Assembly (NCBI GenBank): GCA_023375785.1 | Contig: SZWC01004807.1 | Coordinates: 21,875-71,201, forward strand | DNA: 49,327 nucleotides | From: Penium margaritaceum | Taxonomy: Eukaryota; Streptophyta; Zygnematophyceae; Desmidiales; Peniaceae | Reading direction: 5' to 3' | Shown here: in pieces, positions 30,867 through 41,986 of the stretch | Position numbering within the stretch: the first letter of the stretch is position 1 | How the letters are laid out: the number at the start of each line of letters is the position of its first letter | Position numbers and translations under genes: made by a program | Notes under the pieces: model-generated | The model's database searches: none | What the model was told of the DNA's origin: nothing | Seen by the model: only the letters and a program-made list of their open reading frames with translations

Positions 30867-33800
30867 GTGGTTGTGCAACATGCACTAGGGTAGGACTATG
30901 AGATGCAGATGTGGCAGTCAGGAGCACACAAATACTTTGGTCACAATGGACACTACTGAAGACAACACGACTACAGGTCCATGGAGTGTTACTGGCCACA
31001 CCACTCGTGGAGGCAAAGTGCATGCCCTTGTCTTCAAGGGTGGTGAAAACATCACACCAGTCTCAACGCTAGGTAACGTACTAGAACATGGAAAGGTTTT
31101 TCAATAATTACGAACACATGTTTTTGGATTTGTGTCAAATTAGCATCTTGTATCTTGCATCTGTGTCAAGTTAGCCCTTTGCCCAATTGTTGCTCGTCGC
31201 AAATATGATGGGTGACATTGATTCGAACATTGGTATCACTCGTTCCATGGCTCGAGTGCCGAAGCCAATAGCCGGTCCGGCTGTCGGAAATTTGAAAGGG
31301 GACATGTTTCCCGCCTTGCAACGCCAACCGAGGAGTCACTCAAGATTTCGAACTCCAAAGTTCAAAATGCAGTTTAGCGGTGACACTACGACTTGAGCCC
31401 AGGCCATGGTTTCTAATCTGTATTTGTGTCAAAAGTGGAATCCGGGTTTTGCAAATATGTCAAATGGCAAAGTTCTGAGCATCATTTTGTATAAAAAACA
31501 AAAACGAGAGGCCCGATCTTTTCACGTGCTAGTACAGTGTGTACTGCACGTTTGGAGAAAAAGGTCTTCCCATGGACTGATGAAATAAATGATCTAGAAA
31601 TTGTGAACAGGATTAGATTCGACCAGAATAGTGCAGACAATGCAAATGCGACTAACTGGACCAGGAAAACAAGCGATAAGCAAGGTGACACCATACAGTG
31701 GGTGGCTCCAAAGCTAAGAATAATCCAAAAGCCGCTCAACACGTAGACACAGAGAAAATGTTACTCACAACTACTGTACCAGAAAAGTGACCAGCCGACG
31801 AAGACTGGCCACAAGCAGCAATATAGTGTGGCGTCAGGTGTAGTTTTTAGTGCTCAATCCGTAGAACATCATCAGACGAGTTCCTACACATGGCCCATGA
31901 TAATGGACCACAAAGGGATCCAACCGACTGACACAGAAGGGAACCCAACTGGGATGCAACGCAATCACATCCCAAAAGGAGCTGCCACTAAATCATCTGA
32001 TGGATGAGAGTGCTCTCTGGCTGGCCCTTTTTTTCACGAGGCTCAAGGGCAGTGATGATAGAAGAAGACTGCCAAGCTTGAGAGGCTGCCATGTGAGATC
32101 ATGTATGTGGCAGATAGGATCCAGATAATGGCTATGGGTGAATGGTCTCCAACATGCTGGCGGCCATCACAACTGGTAAAGTGGACCATCGAGAACATCA
32201 ATAGATTCATGTGCCTCAGCAGTACCATTGGGGATTGTGGCCTAACCCGAGGGGTGGAGGAACCATTAGAGCTGGAGGAACTGGAGGACGAGATCTTTTC
32301 AAAGCCTCTAGTAATGGGAGACCAGCGAGAGCGCATGGTAGTGGTCAGGAAGGAGTCATCATCAGGTCTGGGGCACTTTTGGACAGAGTGCCCACCTGAG
32401 CCATGGATCCAACAGGTCATATTGAAGGGGGAATATAGGCAATGGTTTCAACAACACCGGAGCACTTAACCAGCTTAGGTTGAATGGCACTTTACAACAC
32501 AGCCAGGCATTGAGTTGTGCAATCCTACACGATCTCATAACAAGAGGAGACTCTTTCGGGATAGGGAGGGAGGCGGGATGCTCAAGATCTATCACTTCTT
32601 ATTTGCTGAAGATGTCGGAGAGCTCAGAGATGAGACCACTTAGAGTAAAGAGGAATTTTTTTAAGTTGGCGAAGGTTGTATGGAAGTTTGAGACACCGAG
32701 CACATGAAGCATCAATAGTATCATCAGACGAAGCTACTTAAATTGTACAGAAAGAACGTTTTAAGGAACATGCTGAGTGACATTCGTATGGCACTAAATC
32801 AGGGAGTTGGAACCAGGTAGTGTTGTACACAGGGCCGGATACGACATGACGGGTGGAACTGCCATTGTAGTGTTGATCTCATGCGTGAGATCAACATGGC
32901 CCATGATAAAAGCATGGATGGTGCAAGTGAAATCAGATGGAGTAGAAACAGATGGAGGAACAGTAGAGGGACAGGGTGTGTGTGGAGATATTCCCAGAGT
33001 TCCTCCTCGAGAGCCCAGTTTCTAAAGATCCAGAGTGAAGTGGGATGGTACCGTGTCCGGATTAAATTGGTTGATGTGGTGGTGGCACAAGGGCATGAGC
33101 CGTGGCTGCACCAGCGGCATAAGCTACTACAATGGGGTCTGGGTGATGTGGCACACCACCAAAGGAGGAGGCCATGGGTGCAAAGACAGTGGCAGAAACA
33201 ACAGTACCACCAGTTATAGCACTATATTGTAGGCCAAGGAAGGGACATGATTACATCAGCAATGTGGTCCGGGAAGGTATCGTAACTTCCATCTTCCGGA
33301 CGGAGGCTTTCTTCCAGTAACACAATGGGTATTTAGTGTCTCTTGGTCTGTAGTGTGTGTATGCTACATGTCCTTTTTCAAGTGCATCATGTAGCTCATC
33401 GTCAACTATCATGTCTACAAGTACACCACCTTTCATAACAAACTTTGACACAGATTTTCCGTGTACTTATATGCATAGGAAAGGAAGGTTTTTCTCTAAC
33501 ACGAGGCCTCATTCGTATCCTTGGAGATTGAGCACAACCTACCGTCACTATAGCGAGGGTGGCTTACTAGTGAAAGCGTAAGATACCATTATCCAAAACA
33601 AAACAAAAACCTGGTAAACAGAAGAATTCAAGTATGCTCTGTATGAAACATTTAACAAACCACACAATCAGTGAGCATCTGTAGGCAGGCATGACCCTCT
33701 CTTAGCCAATGAGCCAACACAAATTGCGTATGGCATGAGGTTCTTGGCAAAATAACAAATGGTATACACCGCTACAGGCATAATGCAACATTTCTTTGAA

Positions 33801-35888
33801 GTAGGTCACACGAGGAGTTGCGCCTTGTATTGGCACTGCAACACCACCAAATAACAGCATGATGTTTACTTTGTTGCAAAGACGTGCACGCAGTTGCAGT
33901 GAAAACATCGACTGATAATTAATGCAACAACATGAACCACAAGGAGAATTCAAAAAGCAAACAATGGCATGATTAACCTGATGGCGAGTTATAATTGTGT
34001 TTTGTCCTTAAAAAAAAACTTTTATCGGTGTGCCCGGCTTCAATGAATGGCACTAGTGAATAATCCACTGCCGGTAAATATGTCCACCGCTTGGAAATGG
34101 GAACCTCTGTAGGGATTTTACATGTACTTCTTAGGTTTCCATGAATTACTTATTGACCTCTTCTGGTCAACACAACAATGGCAGGTTGTAGTGGTTGTGA
34201 AGCATTTTCTGACCAAGCGTATCAAAATATGAGGCGTCTGAATGGTCTACTAAGATGATTTAGAAGAATTCACGTAGCCAAAAATGGATGAGGTTTTCAC
34301 AGAATACATCTGTAAACGTGTATCCTAGACCGAATCACTCCACACTGCATGCCCACGTAGAAACATGACCCTGGCGGCATTCTGGGGTTGGAAGAGGAGT
34401 GAGGCCATGGATTTCCCTTTGCAGAGCTCATCTTGTCTGATGTCCACAATAAGTTTACAGGCTACATTCAAACTAGACTCCTTAACATAGCCTCAAGTCC
34501 CAAAATTCAAGGAATGCAATCAAGACCTTCTGATCCTGAAGCTGGTCAGGACACAATATTCCCCCCCCTTGGCTGAAACCATCATGGTCTTCTTTGCTCA
34601 AGGAGGTTTGATCATTGTATAACTCATCATCAAGATATGCAACAGAAAGCATGAACAACATGACATTTGTAAACTATTGTCATCTGTAAGAATATTGTGT
34701 CATGATTACACACTATCAACCACATTTATGTATGGACTTTGTGGTTTTGGTCATCTTCGTACAAATTCCTGTGTTAAACATACAACCTCCTGAAATTTGC
34801 CAAGACTGTGTATCCAAGGCATGTGTGCATTATACGCATGTATCGGCATTCTGTACTGAAACCCATGACATATATCTACCACTAGAATAACCCGATACCA
34901 CTTGGGGTGTACTCTGTTCATGCTGTTTTGTGATCCTGGAAGAGATTAAAAAACAGGTTTTCAATGTTCCACATGGTACATGTTCAGCGAGCTCATATGT
35001 AGACACATCCTCCCCCTTCCTCCGAGGAGAACCTCTGTGACCAATGAACCAGGCATTCCATAAGTATTATGCAAAACCACACTACACTACCACATGTATT
35101 CATAGACACAATGGATTCCCCGGGGTTGTTTTCAGGGTGCAACAGCCCCAAAGTATCGTCAATGCGTGAAATCTATCTTCCAGACATCAGTCCTCCTATC
35201 TTGTAATCAGGTGCTCGTGATCAAATGCATGTCATTAAAAAATCTTTTAGCATCCTTGTATGAGTTAGCATAACTCAGCCAACATCCACAAAGGCCATGC
35301 AACTTGCATAATGGCGTGAAATCAGAGCTTAGAGATGCCAAGGGCCTGAGGAATGGTTGTTGAACACGCAAGCCCTCTAATTCATGTAGCTAACACTCTG
35401 AGGAGGCAACGTTGGTCATTTGGCAAGTGCGATCGCCATAGCAGTTCATTATAAAATACGACAATGTTATGACAATAGGTTGTGTCAATCTCTCCACCAT
35501 CTTTTTGTTTATTTATTTTGACATCAGAGGCATTTGATCTTGTCCATATGAAAGGAACGTATATTTTAAAGCTGGTTAGTTTATTTACAAAGACCTCAGC
35601 TTCTATGGATCGCGTCCATGCCCAATTCATTCACAACATCAAATGCACTCATGGATGTGAAATGGTGACGCTATAGTATATTTCTTCTAGTTAGTTGAAC
35701 TCATTTGGGGTATCCAAACTTTGGGCTTGAACAAAACACTCCTAAGGTACATCTCTTGATCCCGTGAATGAAAAAAAAAAAACAACTATTCACCTTGAAC
35801 CCCTCATAAAATTGGGATTCGAGGACAGGCTAGGGTTCCCTTGAGGGGATCCAATTTTGGATGATCCTGAATCTAGATCCATACTAAG
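30867..35888. other. No recognised gene between TIR copy 3 and copia
   Basis: Scattered short frames on both strands: a 69-codon plus frame (30,898-31,107), overlapping frames at 32,043-32,470 on both strands, 112 codons plus at 32,881-33,219, and 82 codons minus at 35,382-35,630. None carries a recognised domain except the zinc-knuckle-like motif listed separately. 33.6-35.9 kb is featureless by eye. Confidence 0.45.
32043..32420 (-). pseudogene. Frame with zinc-knuckle-like motif, unknown family
   Basis: A 125-codon minus frame beginning MTCWIHGSGGHSVQKCPRPD. The spacing C-x2-H-x4-H-x4-C (32,373-32,414) is that of a CCHC zinc knuckle with the second Cys changed to His, and the GxxGH..x.KCP context is typical of retroelement Gag or nucleic-acid-binding proteins. 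A Ser run follows (compositional). The opposite strand is also open for 122 codons, so coding status is doubtful. Confidence 0.25.
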
Positions 35889-36808
35889 TGTCAATGCGCC
35901 GGATAGCAACGGTCTAGAAAACGGGTCCCGACATGGGTGGCCACCAACCGCTCTTGGTATTGCAACCAAGGTAACATATCACCCTCGAACGAGGGATCCA
36001 CACTTTAGGTTCGTTTGGTTTGCAACCTCACGAGGTCCGCATGTTGGTCTTTAGTGTCTACCTTTGGTTGGACACTCTGTGAGGAGTCTCAAAGGCAAGA
36101 ACTGTAAATGGATGCATGCAAGGTACATGCTTTTATACTTGTAGAGCTTTGCTAAAGCTTCTGCTTGTAGTGGCTCCACTGGAGGCAACCTCAACCTACA
36201 GTCCTACTTGTCGCGTCCTTAGACCGCCAAGTGTCATCCTCAAGGCAGGCTCTAGTAAGCTTCCTAGAAGCTTCNNTTCGTTTGGTTTGCAACCTCACGA
36301 GGTCCGCATGTTGGTCTTTAGTGTCTACCTTTGGTTGGACACTCTGTGAGGAGTCTCAAAGGCAAGAACTGTAAATGGATGCATGCAAGGTACATGCTTT
36401 TATACTTGTAGAGCTTTGCTAAAGCTTCTGCTTGTAGTGGCTCCACTGGAGGCAACCTCAACCTACAGTCCTACTTGTCGCGTCCTTAGACCGCCAAGTG
36501 TCATCCTCAAGGTAAGCTCTAGTAAGCTTCCTAGAAGCTTCCTGTCCTAGTTTTGGCCACAAAGAAAATTGCGGCCGTCACAGGGTTTGAACCCGCGACC
36601 TCTTGATTGAGACTCTGGTGCCTATTCAACCAAACCAAAAAGGTATGGTTCCTATGATGAGCCACAGGGGACATACCCATTATGGGAAGTGCATTCTTGG
36701 CCCATCTCAGAACAGACCAAGGGGACGTACTCCATAGAGCAGTGCATGCCTTGTCTGTATGTGTGGCTAGCCAGCTAGGCAGTGGACAAGGTGCATACTA
36801 TTTCAACA
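35889..36808 (-). repeat. copia 3' LTR with artefactual internal duplication
   Basis: 920 bp as assembled. 36,010-36,274 is repeated at 36,277-36,541 around two Ns; subtracting the 267 bp gives 653 bp, exactly the length of the partner LTR at 41,032-41,684. Boundaries: TGTCAATG at 35,889 and TTTCAACA at 36,808. Confidence 0.93.
36275..36276. other. Assembly gap (NN)
   Basis: Two Ns at the join of the two 265-bp LTR copies. See the finding on assembly error. A further single N lies at 36,933 within the copia pol. Confidence 0.98.
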
Positions 36809-36822
36809 AATCTCTCCCTTGC
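36809..36822 (-). promoter_or_regulatory. copia polypurine tract
   Basis: Minus strand GCAAGGGAGAGATT immediately before the 3' LTR start TGTTGAAATA. Confidence 0.75.
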
Positions 36823-36869
36823 ACCTCTCTCCATCTGTCCCTTGCTCGGCGCCATCAATGCCTCGGGGC

Positions 36870-39800
36870 TCACCCTTCCTCTGCCACACTCCTCATGCCG
36901 AATCCACGAATGCCTGCATAGTGCAAGTCGCTNGGGTTGGCCACGAATCTGCTCACTTGTCCCACAGCATAGCAGATGTCCGGACGAGTCCCTACCATGG
37001 CGTACATGATGCTACCCACGACGGACTGGTAGGGGATGTCTTGCATCTCCCTTTGTTCCGCTTCGTTGCTTGGTGACATGGAGGCTTTTAGCTTTGTGTC
37101 GGTCGTCATTGGGGTGCTGACAGGTTTGCAGTCTTCCATGTGGTAGCGCTTCAGTACCTCACCGATGTACTTGGTTTGGTTGAGTTTGATGGTTCCTGCT
37201 ACTTGGTTGCGGTGGATGGCAATCCCGAGTTAGTACTCGAGAGGACCCATGTCCTTCATCTTGAACCTTTTGCTGAGGTCAGACTTCAGCTCATCCAGCA
37301 GCTCGACCGAAGACGAGCAGATGTTCAGATCATCCACGTACAGCGCAACCAGCATCAACCCTCTCCCATCATCGCGCACGTACATGCTCGGGTCATTCTG
37401 GCAATGTGCGAAGGAGAGGCCGGTCATGAAACCGTCCATCCCTTTGCACCACATCCTTGGGGCCTGTTTCAGCCCGTAGAGTGCTTTCACCAACTTGCAC
37501 ACCTTGCCCTTGGGATCTTCGACTCCTTCGGACACCTCCATCAACACTTCCTTGTCAAGCTTCCCATTAAGGAAAGCTGTCTTGACATCCATCTGGTGTA
37601 TCTCCAAGTTCTTTGCGGCTGCAATGCCAAGGTGAGAGCGGATGGAGGCAAAGGTCACGACGGACGCGAACGTCTCATCGTGCTCGGAGCCTGGGCGTTG
37701 AGAGAACCCCTTAGCCACTACCCTTGCCTTGAACTTGTCGATGCTACCATCTTGCTTCTTCTTCACTCGGAGGACCCACTTGGATCCCACCACGTGGGCC
37801 TTGTCGGGTCTATCCACCAGCACCCATGTGCCGTTCTCGGCAATGGACGCAAGCTTGCTATCCACTACCTCCTTCCACTTGGCCGCATCTGGGCCATTCA
37901 TCGCCTCCGCCACTGTCGATGGCTCTCCCTGAGCCATGCACGACCAGCTTAGGCCGGTCCAATCATCCTCATACCACAAAGGTGCTCTCTTTGGTCACAA
38001 ACTGCGCCGGGGTAGTGGTGCGGCTTCTTGCTTTGGTGCTGGTGCTTCCACAGGTGGTGGTTTGTCGTCGTCATCGTCCTCGTCATCAGAAGAGTCGTCA
38101 GACTCCAAGTCAGACTCGGAAGCCCCGGACGCCTCGGTATCCACATCCATGTCAGATGCTGCGTCATCCTCCACAGTTGCTCTCCCATTCCCACCACTTG
38201 CTGGCAAAGTGAGCCAGTTGTCGGGTGCTTGGTCTCCAGACTCAAGCAACACTATCCACTCTCCCGCTTTGGGAGCGAGGGTCGGGTCTAGCAGCTCTCC
38301 CTTTCCAAGGGTGCGTTCATCAAACACAACATCGCGGCTCCTCACAAGCTTGCCTGCTACCTGGTCCCAAAGCCGATAGGCTTTGTGTGATGTGTCGTAC
38401 CCAACCATGACGCACTTCTTGGAACGTGCGTCAAGATTGCCTCCACCTTCTCCCGACTGGATCTTCACCCATGCAGTTGACCCAAATACCTTCAGATGAG
38501 ATGCGTTTGGTTTCTTTCCCGACCATGCTTCTTGTGGGGTCTTCAGCTGCTTGTCCTGCTCATTTCCACGCTTCCGCAAGGCGGTTACTGGTGTGAGATT
38601 CAAGAGTTAGCAGGCCGTTGTTGCTACTTCTGCCCAAAAACGAGGTGGGAGCTTGGCGTCAAAGAGCATGCTTCGCACCATGCCGAGTAGGGTCTCGTTC
38701 ATCCTCTCGGCCACACCATTGCTTTGGGGGTTATAAGGGGTGGTTTGCTTGTGGCGGATGCCATGATGCTTGAGCCAAGGTTTGCATGCCTCGTACTCAC
38801 CCCCGTTGTCACTTCGGAGCATCTTCACCTTCTTGGACGTTTGCCGCTCCAGCATGGCGACGAACTCGAGGAGCTTCTCCTTGACCCCTCCCTTCGTTTT
38901 GAGGAAGTAGATCCACAACTTGCGGCTGTGGTCGTCAATGAAGGTCAGGAAGTACTTGCTTCCTCCGTTAGATGGTGTGCAGAAGGATCCACACACGTCA
39001 CTGTGTATCAGTTCCAAGACGTACTCCGCTCGTTGACCTCCTCTCCCAAATGACTTCTTCTTTGCCTTTGCTTGGAGGCATGGTTCACACAATTCACACC
39101 CTCTGCCATGCTTCATGGTGCACCCTTCCATTCCGCAGACAACCTCTTGCTCCTGCATCTTCTACAGCGTGCTCTTGGCCACATGGCCAAATCACCGGTG
39201 CCACAGCTCAGCGTCATTGTCCTTGGTTGATGTGGCGGCCGCAGCGATCACCAGCGGTGCATCCTTTGGCTCCGGTGCCACTGTCTTGGTGGCACATGTG
39301 AGTCCCTCATCCAACGCCTTGGTGACTTTGGTTTGAAGCATGTAGAGGCCACCGACTCTTGGAACTTGAAGCATGAGGTCTTCTTTGGTGTACAAAATCT
39401 GGATGCCCTCGTTTTCGAGGGCCACCGCTTCCTTGTTGGTGAACACCACTGTCATGTTGTTGTCGGTGATTTGTGACATGGACAACAGGTTGGCTGTGAA
39501 GGAGGGCATGTACACCACCTTTTGAAGGTTGACCACCTTCTCCGCACCATTCACGTTGAACGTGATCACCTTGTCCCCTTCGCCCATGGCTTGGACAACG
39601 CTGCCGTTTGCACACTTGATGCGCATGACAGATTCGGCCATGGAGACAAATCCACCCTTCTCTTATGATGAGTGGTGGTTGGTGCCCGAGTCAAGGGCAA
39701 ATGCTCCGGGCCTAAGGATCGCTGCGCCCTTCATGGGCAGCCCCCTAGCCATCATGTTGGTGAGCTCTTTCGTCTCCTTTCCACCTTTGGCTCCGCCTTC

Positions 39801-40598
39801 TTTCTTGGGACTACGGCAATCCCTAGCCCAGTGCCCAGCCTTGCCACAGTTGTGACAGTTGCCGGGCTTCTTGGAACTCTTCCCGCCACCGTTGCCTTTC
39901 CCTCCACCGCCACCGCTTCCGCTGTTACCTTGACTGGAGCGAGAGCTTGCACTTTGTCCACCGAAGCGAGAGGCATAGGCTGAGATGTTTGCCTCAGTGC
40001 CACTGCGTTGCATGGACTCGTTGCAGACGTGTTCGGCGACAGCCTCGTACGTCAGATCTGCCTCCTTCCAACCGCCAAGTACGGTGATCATGGACCCCCA
40101 GCTTTCCGGCAGTTCCATTAGAAGGATCATGGCACGCATGTTGGAGTCGAGATTCCATTCCATTTGCTGGAGCTCCTGCAGCACGTTGTCGAATGACTGC
40201 AAAAATGCGGGTATCGATTCTCCTTCGCTCACCCTCATCAACATCAACGGTTGGAAGATGAAGAGTCGGTTTGCTAGGGTGTTTGATTGATGCACACGTG
40301 CGAGTTTTGCGTAGGCCTCGGCAACCAACGTGCATCCTGTGATGTGGGAGTGTTGAGTCTCGTTGATGGACGTCACAAGAATGGCGAGAGCCATGTTGTT
40401 CTTCATCGTCCATGCTGTAAGGTCCGCCGCATGCGTCGTCACGGTTTCATCAGCGGGTGCTGTCTCGATCCCCTTTAGGATGTCAAGGTAGCCACACACG
40501 TTCATGACAATCTCAAACTGCCATTTCCACAAGGGAAACCCTGTCCCCGTGAACTTGGACATACCCGCCTCAAGGCGGGCTTGAGTCGGATCCGCCAT
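36870..40598 (-). pseudogene. copia gag-pol polyprotein, one frame with six nonsense codons
   Basis: Starts ATG at 40,596-40,598 (MADPTQARLEAGMSKF). Gag capsid is followed by a perfect CCHC knuckle CHNCGKAGHWARDC (39,816-39,857). Protease active site DSGT at 39,681-39,692. Integrase: LWHR-stop-FGH and CELCEPCLQAK (zinc site), then LIHSDVCG, DNGGEYE and NPQSNGVAERMN, so all three catalytic acids are present (38,607-39,158). RT: WKEVVDSKLASI, QMDVKTAFLNG and an intact YVDD (37,329-37,340). Stops lie at 39,663, 39,192, 39,162, 38,607, 37,995 and 37,230 (leftmost base), all in the same frame, with no frameshift over 1,240 codons. After the NPSDLH motif at about 36,915 the frame runs into foreign codons: the RNase H domain is missing. 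Confidence 0.95.
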
Positions 40599-41015
40599 TT
40601 TGTGCGGTTGCTAGTCTTCTCTACTTCGCTGCTACTCTGTTTTGTTGAGGCTGATGAGGCTGATGAGGCTGCTGACTGCGACCGTTGTCAAAAGGTGCAG
40701 TTGATTCTGTTGCATACCCCTCCCGCCGATGATCGCCTAAGGCGATGGTGCCGTCGTGAGAGAACGGACTCGGGGTCGTACTACCTTCTAGAAAGGGGTA
40801 GAGCTTAATCCCGTTGGGGCTCAAGGGTCATGTCCAACATGGACAGAGCTGTTCCTCGTCCCCTAGTCCACCACGTGCGCGCACCCTACCTGAAGAAGCT
40901 GATGGAGCCGATGGAGCAGATGGAGCCGTCCGATGGTTGTGTCCCTGTTGTACCTGTGCGCCTTGCAAGACCACGCGCTAGTCGGTCTTGGAAGCGTGCC
41001 TTAGAACCAGAAGTG
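40599..41015 (-). other. copia 5' leader between PBS and gag
   Basis: No significant frame in the sense direction. Contains a short GAGGCT/GATGAG repeat (about 40,646-40,672). Would be the untranslated leader with packaging and dimerisation signals. Confidence 0.6.
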
Positions 41016-41029
41016 TGGGCCCATAACCC
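41016..41029 (-). promoter_or_regulatory. copia PBS matching initiator tRNA-Met anticodon arm
   Basis: The plus strand TGGGCCCATAACCC lies 2 bp from the 5' LTR boundary (41,032). It is identical to the anticodon-arm segment of eukaryotic initiator tRNA-Met (CAU anticodon inside). Established knowledge: Drosophila copia and yeast Ty5 prime reverse transcription with an internally cut half-tRNA-iMet annealing through this region rather than the 3' CCA end. There is no TGGTATCAGA-type site here. Confidence 0.8.
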
Positions 41030-41031
41030 TT

Positions 41032-41684
41032 TGTCAATGTGCCGGATAGCAACGGTCTAGAAAACGGGTCCCGACATGGGAGGCCGCCAACCGCTCTTGG
41101 TATTGCAACCAAGATAACATATTACCCTCGAACGAGGGATCCACACTTTAGGTTCATTTGGTTTGCAACCTCACGAAGTCCGCATGTTGGTCTTTAGTGT
41201 CTACCTTTGGTTGGACACTCTGTGAGGAGTCTCAAAGGCAAGAACTGTAAATGGATGCATTCAAGGTACAGGCTTTTATACTTGCAGAGCTTTGCTAAAG
41301 CTTCTGCTTGTAGTGGCTCCATTGGAGGCAACCTCAACCTACAGTCCTACTTGGCGCGTCCTTAGACCGCCAAGTGTCATCCTCAAGGCAGGCTCTAGTA
41401 AGCTTCCTAGAAGCTTCCTGCCCTAGTTTTGGCCACAAAGAAAATTGCGACCGTCGCGGGGTTTGAACCCGCGACCTCTCGATTGAGACTCCGGTGCCTA
41501 TTCAACCAAACCAAAAAGGTACGGTTCCTATGATGAGGCACAGGGTACATAGCCATTATGGGCAGTGCATTCCTGGCCCATCTCAGAACAGACCAAGGGG
41601 ACGTACTCCATAGAGCGGTGCATGCCTTGTCTGTATGTGTGGCTAGCCAGCTAGGCAGTGGACAAGGTGCATACTATTTCAACA
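41032..41684 (-). repeat. copia 5' LTR (653 bp)
   Basis: TGTCAATG to TTTCAACA on the plus strand. Carries one copy of the segment that is doubled in the assembled 3' LTR, and the tRNA-like module at 41,456-41,508. Confidence 0.95.
41456..41508 (-). other. tRNA-like box A/box B module in copia LTR
   Basis: Minus strand: TGGTTGAATAGG (41,497-41,508) fits the box A consensus. About 39 nt on, GCGGGTTCAAACCCCGC (41,456-41,472) forms a perfect T-arm (5-bp stem, loop TTCAAAC) containing box B. The anticodon arm is poor and no acceptor stem pairs, so this is not a functional tRNA gene. The 3' LTR carries the same module, with a few changes, at about 36,583-36,637. Confidence 0.6.
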
Positions 41685-41984
41685 CCAAGAGGTTATGATA
41701 TCCATGAGGTCAACACCTACTCTCTTATAACAAGTTCATGTGGAACATCCACGGTCAGTGCATGCATTGAAGGGCATACGCCACGTAGCATTCAGATGTC
41801 ATTCTCATTCAGTATATTTGGAAATTCCACAACTAGTATTCAACGGATGGATTTTAGTATAATCAATTCGATCATAAAAATTGTGTTCAGTATTTATTCT
41901 AGCATACCCTAATCTTTTTTTTAAAATACCTCGTGAAACATAACATTTGATGATCATTCCGGGTCATTTCCGATTTTGACCATG
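41685..41984. other. No feature seen
   Basis: AT-rich flank between the copia target duplication and the next TIR element. Confidence 0.5.
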
Positions 41985-41986
41985 TA

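Larger units (their letters stand above)
35889..41684 (-). mobile_element. Ty1/copia retrotransposon, recent, nonsense-inactivated
   Basis: Minus-strand element with paired 653-bp LTRs starting TGTTGAAATA and ending CATTGACA (element orientation). A PBS matches the anticodon arm of initiator tRNA-Met, and a purine tract precedes the 3' LTR. One gag-pol frame spans 36,870-40,598 in the order Gag, protease, integrase, RT, which identifies Ty1/copia. Flanks CTAAG (35,884-35,888) and CCAAG (41,685-41,689) are a probable 5-bp target duplication with one change. The LTRs differ at roughly two dozen positions by eye, so this is the youngest retroelement here. Confidence 0.95.

Noticed and set aside
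37140..37952. 270-codon plus-strand open frame
   Set aside because: Exact antisense of the copia RT; the minus strand has unmistakable RT motifs including YVDD, so this is a shadow.
36870..40598. Stop-codon reassignment to explain in-frame stops in copia
   Set aside because: TAA, TAG and TGA all occur within conserved motifs; no single reassignment explains them, while ordinary nonsense mutation does.
41456..41508. Functional tRNA gene in the copia LTR
   Set aside because: Box A and a perfect T-arm are present, but there is no pairing acceptor stem and no proper anticodon arm.
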